Source: JBFWMG01 sp050251715 (GTDB lineage: Bacteria > Desulfobacterota > Desulfovibrionia > Desulfovibrionales > Desulfovibrionaceae). Taken from it: DNA of 64,000 nucleotides. Position numbers and translations under genes: made by a program. Below, in pieces: positions 26,839 through 36,582 of this stretch. Every line of letters starts with the position of its first letter. Position 1 is the stretch's first letter. The stretch is taken from contig JBFWMG010000018.1 of NCBI GenBank assembly GCA_050251715.1, positions 4,010 through 68,009 on the forward strand, in the 5' to 3' direction. The notes below the pieces were generated by a model. That model searched no databases. It was not told the origin of the DNA and saw nothing but the letters and a program-made list of their open reading frames with translations.

Positions 26839-27522
26839 TCAGTCATGCATGGTCGCCCGCCCTTGCCGCCGCGCCGCCGGCCACGGCGTACTGGTCCGCG
26901 CCGGGGCAAACCCCTCCCAGAACGCGGCGCGCAGACATGAAAAAACCACACGGTTGGCGGCGGCGACCGCCCGTCCCTGGGGCGAACCAGGGCCATGGAA
27001 CCGGCGGCTGCGCCGATTGCCGATCCATTGCCCGCCTCCGGCGTCGAGCGCCAGCACTCGCGGCCAAAAGCCAGCCCCCGCCTCCATGGCCCGGCGCTGC
27101 GCCGCGAGCAGCGGCCCGGTCAACGATGCCGGTTGGTCATCATGCGGATAACAGAAGGCGCAACCGCCCTGCACCAGCAGCGTGGCCACGTCCTGCCCAT
27201 CGGCCAGCGCAACGCTGCCCAGCACCCGGCCATAGCGATCCCTTGCCGCGCCGCCCAGGGTGGTCACGGCCACGTCCTGTCCCAAAACCAACGCGACCAG
27301 TTCTTCCCGCGCCTCGCGGGCAAAATACTGGTCCGGCGCCCCGTCGCGGCCCATTTCCGGCGTGTCCACGCCCTGGATGCGCACCACATCGCCGCTGTCC
27401 AGCACCAGGGTGTCGCCGTCGGGCACAAAGACCACGGAACCGCGCAGCGTCTCGGCGTACCCGCGAACCGCGAGGCACAACACGCACGCGGCCAGCGCCC
27501 CGGCCCACCCCACCCGCGCCAT
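26839..27522 (-). CDS. Secreted thermonuclease-family protein (SNase-like)
   Basis: About 227 residues: a signal peptide (ALAACVLCLAVRGYA) then a staphylococcal-nuclease fold with the catalytic signatures VPDGDTLVL, RIQGVDTPEMG and RDRYGRVLG. The C-terminal region (WIGNRRSRRFHGPGSP...ANRVVFS) resembles the small metal-binding module often appended to such nucleases, but the usual Cys positions are replaced (GPGSP, PARTS), so that module looks degenerate. The start is uncertain: ATG 27522 lies after the rpoD terminator and lacks a ribosome site; earlier ATGs at 27582 and 27567 would read through the terminator. Confidence 0.75.
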   Translation of the reverse strand: MARVGWAGALAACVLCLAVRGYAETLRGSVVFVPDGDTLVLDSGDVVRIQGVDTPEMGRDGAPDQYFAREAREELVALVLGQDVAVTTLGGAARDRYGRVLGSVALADGQDVATLLVQGGCAFCYPHDDQPASLTGPLLAAQRRAMEAGAGFWPRVLALDAGGGQWIGNRRSRRFHGPGSPQGRAVAAANRVVFSCLRAAFWEGFAPARTSTPWPAARRQGRATMHD

Positions 27523-27534
27523 CCGGCGCACGGT

Positions 27535-27562
27535 AAAAAAAAGGCGGCCCGAAGACCGCCTT
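27535..27562 (-). terminator. Rho-independent terminator of the rpoD operon
   Basis: A 9-bp stem (AAGGCGGTC with GGCCGCCTT, one G-T pair) closed by a stable C(TTCG)G tetraloop and a run of eight T, starting 21 bases after the rpoD stop. Confidence 0.92.
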
Positions 27563-27583
27563 GCCATGAAACATCGTGCCATA

Positions 27584-29345
<1,762 letters not shown>

Positions 29346-29353
<8 letters not shown>

Positions 29354-31094
29354 CGTTCCTCCGTAAGGAATCCTGCAATGCCTGCAAAAGCTTCCGCTCC
29401 TCGGTGCGGTCGGCTCCACCGACCTGACGCAACGCTTCTCCCACACGGCGCGTGGCCTTCTGTTCCCGGTATACGGCCATGAAGCGTATGATGTCCGCCA
29501 GCTCCTGTTCTTTGTTGCCCTCCAAGAGAGGTCGCTCGAGCTGGCATTGAACCCAAAAACGCTTCTGCGCCGTGTCCAGGTGAGGTTCCGCACCCGTGGC
29601 GTCGCGCTCCCTGATCTTCTCCCACAGCTGTCCGGCCCGTTGCGAGCCAAGCAGCGCCGCAGCCCCATGCGCTTCCAGGTGAGGGAAGAACTCGGGGTTG
29701 CGGATGGCGAACTCCAAAATCTGCTTTTCCAGCGTGGTGGCCACATTGCCACGCGTGGGCACGGGCGCGGGCTTGCGCGGCTCGCGGCGCCGCCCGCCCG
29801 TGGGGGCCGCCGCCTGCTGCGCGCCCGGCAATGCCTGACGCAATTCCTGCTCCGACACCTTGAACCCGTCGGCCAGCCGGGGCACGTAGAAGGCCACCAG
29901 TTCCGGCTCGGACAGCTTGCCGATAAACGCCTTGGCCCATTCCATTATCTCTTTGGGCGAGGCATCGGCCATGAGCGTGCGGGTGCAAAAATCCAGGCCG
30001 TCGCGCGCCTCGGCCAACACCTGTTCGAACGCCTCTCGCCCCTGCCCCTGCAACAGGCTGTCCACGTCCTCGCCCTGGGGCATGAGCAGCACCCGGCACT
30101 TGAGGCCGCGCGCCAGCAGCATTTCGCTGCTGCGCAAGGCCGCCTTGCGGCCCGCCACGTCGCCGTCGAAAATCAGATCGACGCTGGAACAAAACCCGCC
30201 CAGCCGTTGCACCTGATTGGGCGTGAGCGCCGTTCCCAGCACGCCGCAGGCATTTTCATACCCGAACTGGTGCAGGGTCAGCACATCCACATACCCTTCG
30301 GTCAACAGCGCCCTCTTGTGCTGCGAAATCGCCCTGCGGGCCTGGGCCAGGCCGTACAGGTGGTCGCCTTTCTTGTAAATGGCGGAATCGCTGCTATTGA
30401 TGTACTTCGGTTCCCCAGAGTTAAGTACTCTGCCACCAAAGGCAATGACCTGATTGGATAAATTTTCAATGGGAAAGATCAGGCGCTCCCTAAAGCGATC
30501 ATAGATATTTCCCTTTTCGTTTTTTGACAAGAGACCGGCTTCCGCAGCCTTGTCCTTGGCAAACCCATTTCCCGACAAAAACGTTTCCAGACCGTGCCAA
30601 TCCGGGCCGCTCCATCCCAGCTTGAAGCGCTCGATGGTGGTCTGCGAAATCTTGCGCCGGTCCAGATAGGCGCGGCACACCTCGCCTGACGGGCCTTTCA
30701 GCCCCTCCTGAAAATACTGCGCCGCCAGGGCGTACATCTTCAGGCTCGCCCGCTTGAAATCCTGCTCGGCCAACTCTTTAGGATTCGGCGCGTGCGTGGA
30801 AAGGTTTACCCCTGCCTCCTCGGCAAGTTGCGACAACCCCTCTTTGAATTCCAGCCCGTTGATGCGGCAATAGAAGTCGATGACATCGCCCGCCGCCTGA
30901 CAGCCAAAACAATAATAGGCATTGCCCTCGGGCAGAATGGAGAACGAGCCCTTGGTCTCCTGGTGGAACGGGCACGGTCCCCACCACCGCCCGCCGCGAC
31001 GCTGCAAGTCCACATAACGCCGCACGATCTCAGCGAGATCAAGGCGCGCCTTGACCGCCTCCACGGCGGAATGGTCAAAGCCTTTTGCGGACAC
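29346..31094 (-). CDS. dnaG: DNA primase DnaG
   Basis: A 582-residue primase with the CHC2 zinc site C41-H44-C62-C65 (CPFH...CFGC), the RNA-polymerase domain and a Toprim domain (EGYVDVLTLHQFG...IFDGDVAG), then a poorly conserved DnaB-interacting C-terminus. It makes RNA primers for replication. The start is GTG at 31094, with GGGAG six bases upstream. It lies between mutS2 and rpoD; the 8-base overlap with rpoD implies coupled translation. Confidence 0.96.
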
Positions 31095-31133
31095 GGGCCT
31101 CTCCCAATGGTTGCGACCGCCCCGGCGGGGCTT

Positions 31134-33518
31134 CTATTTCAACGTCACCACGGTCATGCCGTCGCCGCCCCGGTCCTCGGGCGCCAGGGAAAAATCCTCC
31201 ACCGCCGGGCAGTCCTTCAAAAAGGCGTGCACCTCGCGCCGCAACGCGCCGGTGCCCCGGCCATGCACGATTTCCAGTTCGCCAAAGTTGCCCAGGATGG
31301 CGGCATCGATAAATTTTTCCACCTCGCCCAGGGCCACGTCCGCCCGCTGGCCGCGCAGGTCGAGCACCATGCCCGCGGACCGCGCCGCCACATTGGCGCG
31401 GGCGACACCCGCCACGGGCTTGGCCGGGGCGTCGCTGCGCCCCACGTCCGCGATCCTGGCCCACATGGACACGCCGCTCATGTCCAGCTTCACCTGGCCG
31501 CGTTTCAGGTCCGCCTCCTCCACCACGCCCACCTTGTTCCAGGGCAGATAGAGCAGCCGGTCGCCCTTTTGCAGGGTCAACGGCTCCACAGGCTTGGCAT
31601 CGGGCTTGGTGCGCCCCTCGGCGGCCAGGCGCTCGCGCACCTGCGCCAATTCCTTCATGGCCTTTTTCTGGCTGATGCGCTGCTGCTGCCACTGCCGCAG
31701 CACGCTCTGGGCCTGGCCGCGTATCTCGTCCAGCAGCTTGCTCCGTTCCCGCTCGAACCGCTCGTCGAGCTTGAGCCGCTTGTCGCGCAGCCTGGCGCGC
31801 TCCGTGGCCAGGGCCGCGTTTTCGCGTTCGCGCTCCACGGCCAGCCCGTTCAGCCGGTCCATGAGCCCCGACGTGTCGGCCCCGTCGAGCAGCAGATAGC
31901 TGTGCGCGCGCTCCAAAATTTCCTCGGGCAGGCCGTGCTCGCGCGCCACGTCAAGCGCCTGGCTCGCGCCCACCTGGTCGTAGCCCAGCTTGTAGAGCGG
32001 CTTCTTGGAGGCGGGGTCAAAAAGCACGGACGCGGCGCGCACCGCGTCGTTGTTGAGCGCATAGACCTTGAGGGCCGGAAAATGGGTGGCCGCGCCCACC
32101 AGCGCCCCGCGCTCCAGCAGCTTGTCCACCACGGCCTGGGCCAGGGCGGCGCCCTGCGAGGGGTCGGTGCCCGCGCCGAATTCGTCCAGAAGCACCAGGG
32201 TGGCGGCGTCGATGCGCTCCCAGGTGGAGGCCAGATGGCGGATCTGGGCGGTGTAGGTGGACACGTGGTCCTCCAGGCTCTGCTCGTCGCCCAGGGACAC
32301 GAACACCCGGGCCACGGGCGGCAGGCTGGAACCTTCGGCCACGGGCACGGGCAGGCCGGACAGGGCCATGAGCACCGCCAGTCCCAGGGTTTTGAGCGCC
32401 ACGGTCTTGCCGCCCGCGTTGCCGCCGCTGATGATGAGGGCGCGCTGTCCCTCGCGCAGGGCGATGTCCAGGGGCCGCGCCTCGCCTCGGCGTCCCTGGC
32501 GGGCCGCGCCGCCCTCGTCCTGCCCGGCCAGGGCCAGCAGGGGGTGGCGCGCCTCCATGAGGCGCAGGGGCGCGCCCTCGGTCATGTCCAGGGGGCGGCC
32601 ATCCATGGCTGCGGCAAGCGCCACCTTGGCCAGCAGCACGTCCAGGTCCACCAGCAGCCGGTACACGGCGGCCACGGTGTCCCGCTCCTCGCGCACCAGT
32701 TCGCTCAAAAAACGCAACACGGCACGCTCGGCCTCGCGCTCCTCCTGCTTCAGTTCCTGCAGGGAGTTGTTCATCTCCACCAGGAAGAACGGCTCGAAAT
32801 AACAGGTCTCGCCGGTCTGGGAATAGTCGTGGATGATGCCCTGCAGCCGCCCCTTGAAATTCGATTTGAGGGGCAGCACGTAGCGGTCGGACGAGATGGT
32901 CATGAAATCGTCCTGCAGATAGTGCGTCAGGTTGCCCTCGGCCACGAAATCCTTGACCTTGCGGGAGCAGGTCTGGTGGATGTGGCGGATCTGCTGGCGC
33001 ACGCTCATGAGCTCGGGCGAGCTTTCGTCCTTGAGCAGGCCGTCGGCGTTGATGCATCGGACAAGCGCGGACCAGGTCTTGGCGGGCCAGGGCGCGCCGT
33101 CGAGCATGGCCACCAGGTCGGGCCAGCGCATGGCGGCCCGGTCGGGATCCTCGGCAAACGCGCCCACGGCGGCGCGGGCGAGCTGCAACACCTGCTTGAG
33201 GGCAAAGAGCGCGTCCAGATCGAGCGCGCCGCTCCGGCTGGCCACAAAGGAGATGAGTCCGTCCAGCGAGGGAAAGGGCGTCAGCGAGAACCCCTGCTCC
33301 GCCCGCCAGGCCATGGCCTGGCGCAACAGGGCGTTGGCGCGGTTCACGGCCTCGTATACGTGCGAAGACGCGCCGGCCGTGGCCACGGGCGCACCGGCCG
33401 GATCGGCCAGGGGCCGTGCGGCGAGGCACGCGGCCTGCCCGGGCTCGGACACGGCGCCAGCGGCGAGCCGGGCCAGAACCTTGGGCAGTTCCAGAAGCTG
33501 GAGGGTCCGTTGGTCCAT
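31134..33518 (-). CDS. mutS2: Endonuclease MutS2
   Basis: A 794-residue protein of the MutS2 family: a core domain, the ATPase with Walker A GGNAGGKT (365-372) and Walker B VLLDEFGAGTDPSQGAAL, a coiled-coil stretch, and a C-terminal Smr nuclease domain (LDLRGQRADVALGEVEKFID and HGRGTGALRREV). It lacks the MutS mismatch-recognition domain. The family limits recombination in some bacteria and splits collided ribosomes in Bacillus; the role here is undetermined. ATG at 33518, eight bases after yqeY. It is placed inside the rpsU-dnaG-rpoD operon. Confidence 0.93.
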   Translation of the reverse strand: MDQRTLQLLELPKVLARLAAGAVSEPGQAACLAARPLADPAGAPVATAGASSHVYEAVNRANALLRQAMAWRAEQGFSLTPFPSLDGLISFVASRSGALDLDALFALKQVLQLARAAVGAFAEDPDRAAMRWPDLVAMLDGAPWPAKTWSALVRCINADGLLKDESSPELMSVRQQIRHIHQTCSRKVKDFVAEGNLTHYLQDDFMTISSDRYVLPLKSNFKGRLQGIIHDYSQTGETCYFEPFFLVEMNNSLQELKQEEREAERAVLRFLSELVREERDTVAAVYRLLVDLDVLLAKVALAAAMDGRPLDMTEGAPLRLMEARHPLLALAGQDEGGAARQGRRGEARPLDIALREGQRALIISGGNAGGKTVALKTLGLAVLMALSGLPVPVAEGSSLPPVARVFVSLGDEQSLEDHVSTYTAQIRHLASTWERIDAATLVLLDEFGAGTDPSQGAALAQAVVDKLLERGALVGAATHFPALKVYALNNDAVRAASVLFDPASKKPLYKLGYDQVGASQALDVAREHGLPEEILERAHSYLLLDGADTSGLMDRLNGLAVERERENAALATERARLRDKRLKLDERFERERSKLLDEIRGQAQSVLRQWQQQRISQKKAMKELAQVRERLAAEGRTKPDAKPVEPLTLQKGDRLLYLPWNKVGVVEEADLKRGQVKLDMSGVSMWARIADVGRSDAPAKPVAGVARANVAARSAGMVLDLRGQRADVALGEVEKFIDAAILGNFGELEIVHGRGTGALRREVHAFLKDCPAVEDFSLAPEDRGGDGMTVVTLK

Positions 33519-33526
33519 GCGGCCTG

Positions 33527-33973
33527 CTAGGCGGAGAGACGGGCGCGCACGAGGGCGCTCAAGGCCTTGCCGTCCACACGGCCCTTGTGGGCGGCCATGA
33601 TGGCCTGCATGACCTTGCCCATGTCCTGCATGCCTTTCGCGCCCTGCTCGGCTATGGCGGCGTCCACCGCGGCTTCGAGTTCCTGGGATGAGAGCGGCTG
33701 GGGCAGGTAGGCGAGGATGACCACGAGTTCGGCGGCCTCCTTGTCGGCAAGGTCGTCGCGGCCAGCGGCGCGGAACTGGTCGATGGACTCCTGGCGCTGC
33801 TTGGCCTGCTTGGCCAGCATGTCCATGGCGTCGCCGTCGTCCAGCGGGCGCATGAGTTCGACCTGCTTGTTTTTGGCGGCGGTCTTGAGCATGCGCAGCA
33901 CACCGACCTTGACCTGGTCTTTGGCCTTGTAGGCGGCCACGAAATCGGATTCGATTTGGGAGAGTAGCGTCAT
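33527..33973 (-). CDS. yqeY: GatB/YqeY domain-containing protein
   Basis: A 148-residue, mostly helical protein starting MTLLSQIESDFVAAYKAKDQ, with RQESIDQFRAAGRDDLADKE and YLPQPLSSQELE, which are YqeY family signatures. YqeY resembles the tRNA-binding tail of GatB but its function is unsettled. The ribosome site is weak. It is commonly found beside rpsU and dnaG, as here. Length is normal. Confidence 0.9.
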   Translation of the reverse strand: MTLLSQIESDFVAAYKAKDQVKVGVLRMLKTAAKNKQVELMRPLDDGDAMDMLAKQAKQRQESIDQFRAAGRDDLADKEAAELVVILAYLPQPLSSQELEAAVDAAIAEQGAKGMQDMGKVMQAIMAAHKGRVDGKALSALVRARLSA

Positions 33974-34100
33974 GGGGCAACTCGTGAAAAAAGTCGTGGG
34001 CGGGCAACACAAGAGTGCTGCTCCCGCCCACGAGCCGGTTGTTGTTGTGCAGAACCGGGAACGGCCGGCCGCGGGGCGGCGCTTGCCGTGGCGTAAAAGG

Positions 34101-34304
34101 CTACATCGAATTGATCTTTCTCATCTTCTTGAGAAGCCGCTTTCTGGCGGCAGCCTTTTTCTTCTTCCGCATGACGCTGGGCTTTTCGTAGTGCTGCCGC
34201 TTTTTGAGCTCAGACAGAATGCCAGCCTTCTCGACCTGCTTCTTGAAACGGCGCAGGGCGATGTCGAAGTTCGAGTCGTTGTCGTTGAGGAAAACGCCGG
34301 GCAA
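34101..34304 (-). CDS. rpsU: 30S ribosomal protein S21
   Basis: A 67-residue, very basic protein: (M)PGVFLNDNDSNFDIALRRFKK, with the KKKKAAARKRLLKK tail of S21. It binds near the 16S 3' end and helps base-pairing with mRNA. The start is TTG at 34304, with AAGGAGG eight bases upstream, so a longer frame is rejected. It is the promoter-proximal gene of the operon rpsU-yqeY-mutS2-dnaG-rpoD. Two small ribosomal protein genes in this window use TTG. Confidence 0.95.
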   Translation of the reverse strand: MPGVFLNDNDSNFDIALRRFKKQVEKAGILSELKKRQHYEKPSVMRKKKKAAARKRLLKKMRKINSM

Positions 34305-34375
34305 GTACCTCACCTCCTTCGTGGGGATGCTCCCTGGTGCGCAGAGCGCACAAAGACAAAAATGCAAAGACGGAA

Positions 34376-34404
34376 AGCTTACTCCGACCCTGCATGTTTG
34401 GCAA
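34376..34404 (-). promoter_or_regulatory. Candidate promoter of the rpsU operon
   Basis: TTGCCA (34404-34399) and TAAGCT (34381-34376) with 17-base spacing, about 70 bases upstream of the rpsU start. The match to consensus is partial, so this is tentative. Confidence 0.35.
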
Positions 34405-34713
34405 GCATTAAATGCCGCCTCAATATGATGCGCCCGCGCGTGAGGGACAACACCAAGCAGCCCCAGACGAACAGGCCGTCCTCACCCAGGAAATGACAGC
34501 CACGATCCCGCCACCCTAATCAGGCGCCCGATCCCCAACCACCCCGCCTACACACGAGAGGCCGTGATAACCCGCCGCCGCGCCACCTCACAAGCCGGCG
34601 CTGACGACGCCATCGGGAACCATATGACCGGGACGGAATCCACTACGAGGAAACGCCGGGCAAAGGAGCATCAAATGCCCCCTCTTGCGATGCCAACCCG
34701 CGTAGGGCCATAC
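34405..34713. other. Intergenic stretch upstream of the rpsU promoter
   Basis: About 300 bases between the candidate rpsU promoter and the hairpin after the small membrane gene. Short open frames lack ribosome sites and have non-coding composition. No RNA or repeat was recognised. Confidence 0.4.
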
Positions 34714-34747
34714 GCCAAAGGTCCGCCACATGGGGCGGACCTTTGGC
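34714..34747 (-). terminator. Strong hairpin after the small membrane protein gene
   Basis: A perfect 14-bp stem (34714-34727 with 34734-34747) and a six-base loop, 16 bases after the stop codon. There is no T run on the minus strand, so it may be a transcript-stabilising or atypical terminator hairpin. Confidence 0.5.
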
Positions 34748-34763
34748 AAATTTCCTGAAGAGC

Positions 34764-34958
34764 CTAGTGGTGTCCGGACGCGTTTCCGCCCTTGAGTTGC
34801 ATCAAGGACTGGAGCACGACCCACCCCACGCCGGTGCCAACGATCATGAGCACCAGGTAGAGTACGCCAAAAAAGACAAAGTGGTCCGACATCCACCACG
34901 GAATATCCCACGGCAGCGCGCTGTGCACCGTCTCGCCATGCTGCATGTATTGAATCAT
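34764..34958 (-). CDS. Small single-span membrane protein, function unknown
   Basis: A 64-residue protein: a short polar N-terminus, an aromatic stretch (LPWDIPWWMSDHFVFF), one strong membrane span (GVLYLVLMIVGTGVGWVVL) and a His-ended tail. GGAGG lies eight bases upstream of the ATG. It starts 22 bases after the HU gene, so it is probably in the same transcript, and is followed by a strong hairpin. No family is recognised. Confidence 0.65.
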   Translation of the reverse strand: MIQYMQHGETVHSALPWDIPWWMSDHFVFFGVLYLVLMIVGTGVGWVVLQSLMQLKGGNASGHH

Positions 34959-34980
34959 GATACAAGCCTCCGAGACTGTG

Positions 34981-35253
34981 CTACTTCACTGCGTCCTTGA
35001 GCAATTTGCCAGGACGGAATTTGACGACCTTGGACGCGGGGATGGTGATTTCGGCACCGGAACGGGGGTTGCGGCCCTTGCGCGCCTTACGCTCTTCGAC
35101 GACAAAGGTGCCGAAGCCGGTCAATGTAAGCTTGCCGTCCTTCACCAGAGTGGTCTCAACGGCCTCCAAGAACGCATTCAACGCACGTTCTGCGTTGGCC
35201 TTGGTCAGGCTGGTCTTTTCCGCAATTTTTACAACCAGGTCAGCCTTAGTCAT
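34981..35253 (-). CDS. hup: DNA-binding protein HU
   Basis: A 90-residue HU/IHF-family nucleoid protein: MTKADLVVKIAEKTSLTK at the N-terminus, GFGTFVVEERKARKGRNPRSG (the DNA-binding arm with the conserved RNP) and a VKFRPGKLLKDAVK tail. It bends and compacts DNA as a dimer. AGGAG lies seven bases before the ATG at 35253. Sequence features alone do not distinguish HU alpha from beta or rule out an IHF-like role. Confidence 0.94.
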   Translation of the reverse strand: MTKADLVVKIAEKTSLTKANAERALNAFLEAVETTLVKDGKLTLTGFGTFVVEERKARKGRNPRSGAEITIPASKVVKFRPGKLLKDAVK

Positions 35254-35321
35254 CAGCCATCTCCTCCTCAAAGGGTTGTGCCAAACATCTTGTAGTCAAG
35301 ATTACCGTTTCGCTTCTTACG

Positions 35322-35343
35322 AAAAAACCCGGCCCAGGCCGGG
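35322..35343 (-). terminator. Rho-independent terminator upstream of hup
   Basis: A stem CCCGGCC / GGCCGGG (35337-35343 with 35328-35334) followed by six T on the minus strand. It lies 205 bases downstream of the ksgA stop and 70 bases before hup, so it ends whatever is transcribed across 35344-35547. Confidence 0.8.
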
Positions 35344-35547
35344 CAACGTATGCGTTCATGCCTGTCTACCCGGTCTGAACACTCTTTACAAGGGATTTCA
35401 CCCCATTGCCCGGAAAAACAACAATACGCCCAAATTTGTCGGCAACACGTCATTCCGGCGCTGGCAGCTTCCTACTGGCCGCCAATCCTCCCGCCAGTGA
35501 CGCAAGCACAGTGCACTGAAACCAATTTTCTCGCGGGAAGTCAAGGC
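35344..35547 (-). ncRNA. Candidate small RNA or long 3' UTR between ksgA and hup
   Basis: A 204-base gene-free stretch ending in a clear terminator. On the minus strand it opens with TTGACT (35544-35539) and has nested pairing: CGTCA...TGACG enclosing TGGCGGC...GCTGCCA, all between about 35503 and 35448. A transcript starting near 35508 would be about 185 nt, the size range of 6S-like RNAs, but no family signature was recognised and the -10 is weak. The alternative is a ksgA 3' UTR. Confidence 0.3.
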
Positions 35548-36351
35548 TCAAATGCCAATTTTTACGTTATTTGCAAGGCCTTGAAAGCAGGTGGGCGACA
35601 ATGCCTCGGGCCGGGACATCCCGTTCGCCCCAAAACCCTCAAGCAACGCTTCAACTTCCTCGCTCCAGCAACTCTTTAAAATCGTTTGCAATTGCTTCCT
35701 GCGATTCTGGAAGCAGCGTTTGAGCAGCAAGGACAACGCCCGCGCGTCAAAGGGCGCTCCCGCCTCCGGCAGCGGCGAAAAAACCATGACCGCCGAATCC
35801 ACCTTTGGCCTGGGGCGGAACACGCTGGGCCCCACCACAAAGGCCATGCGCACCCGCGCAAAGCTCTGCACCCACACCGACAGCGCCCCATACGTCTTGG
35901 AACCCGGCGCGGCGCACAACCGCTGCCCCACCTCCTTCTGCACCATGAACACGGCCCGCGTCAGCCCCCCCACCCGGCTCACGATCTCCCACATGAGCGG
36001 CGACGCCACATTGTACGGCAGATTGCCCGCAATCTTCCACGCCGGGCCGTCCGGCCCCGCGCCCACGCGTTCCCAGGCAAAGGCCAGGGCGTCCGTGTTG
36101 ACCACGTCCACGCCCGCGCACTCCCGCATCAGCTCCCCCGCCCAGTTGCGGTCCTTTTCCAGCGCCACAAACCGGCGCGGCCCCGCTTCCAGAATGAGCC
36201 GCGTCAACATGCCCGGCCCAGGACCGATCTCAACGACCCGGTCCGAGGGACACAACTCAAGCTGGGCCACGATCTTGCGGGCCACATTGGTATCCTGGAG
36301 AAAATTCTGACCGAGGCTCTTCTTGGCCTCAAAGGCGTAATGGGGACTCAT
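35548..36351 (-). CDS. rsmA: 16S rRNA dimethyladenosine transferase RsmA (KsgA)
   Basis: A 267-residue SAM-dependent enzyme that dimethylates two adjacent adenines in the 3' hairpin of 16S rRNA. Visible motifs are LGQNFLQD (13-20), the SAM site EIGPGPGMLT (41-50), and the catalytic NLPY (110-113). The C-terminal helical RNA-binding domain includes RRKQLQTILK. AGGA precedes the ATG. It is 231 bases downstream of otsA on the same strand. Confidence 0.95.
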   Translation of the reverse strand: MSPHYAFEAKKSLGQNFLQDTNVARKIVAQLELCPSDRVVEIGPGPGMLTRLILEAGPRRFVALEKDRNWAGELMRECAGVDVVNTDALAFAWERVGAGPDGPAWKIAGNLPYNVASPLMWEIVSRVGGLTRAVFMVQKEVGQRLCAAPGSKTYGALSVWVQSFARVRMAFVVGPSVFRPRPKVDSAVMVFSPLPEAGAPFDARALSLLLKRCFQNRRKQLQTILKSCWSEEVEALLEGFGANGMSRPEALSPTCFQGLANNVKIGI

Positions 36352-36582
36352 GGCGTTCCTAGCTCACAAACCGGATGCGCGCCGTGTACCAGATGCGCGC
36401 CCAGCCGCCAAGCCCTGCCGCGCGGCATGTGGCGCGCCCCCTCGCGGGCCAGGGCTCCCCCGCCCGCCACGACGCACGGGAAACGACGCCCACCACCACC
36501 CACCTGGACGCGGGCGCAACTTGGCCTATGGGTATGGCAGGAGCAGTCATTACCCGCCGCCCACCGGGACGCGGGCACGACC

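Noticed and set aside
34405..34713. Possible small genes or tRNA in the gap upstream of rpsU
   Set aside because: No cloverleaf pairing or T-loop motif, and no open frame with a ribosome site.
35380..35410. GGTGAAATCC-like bases resembling part of a cobalamin riboswitch
   Set aside because: The other conserved boxes are missing or in the wrong order, and neither neighbour is a B12-related gene.
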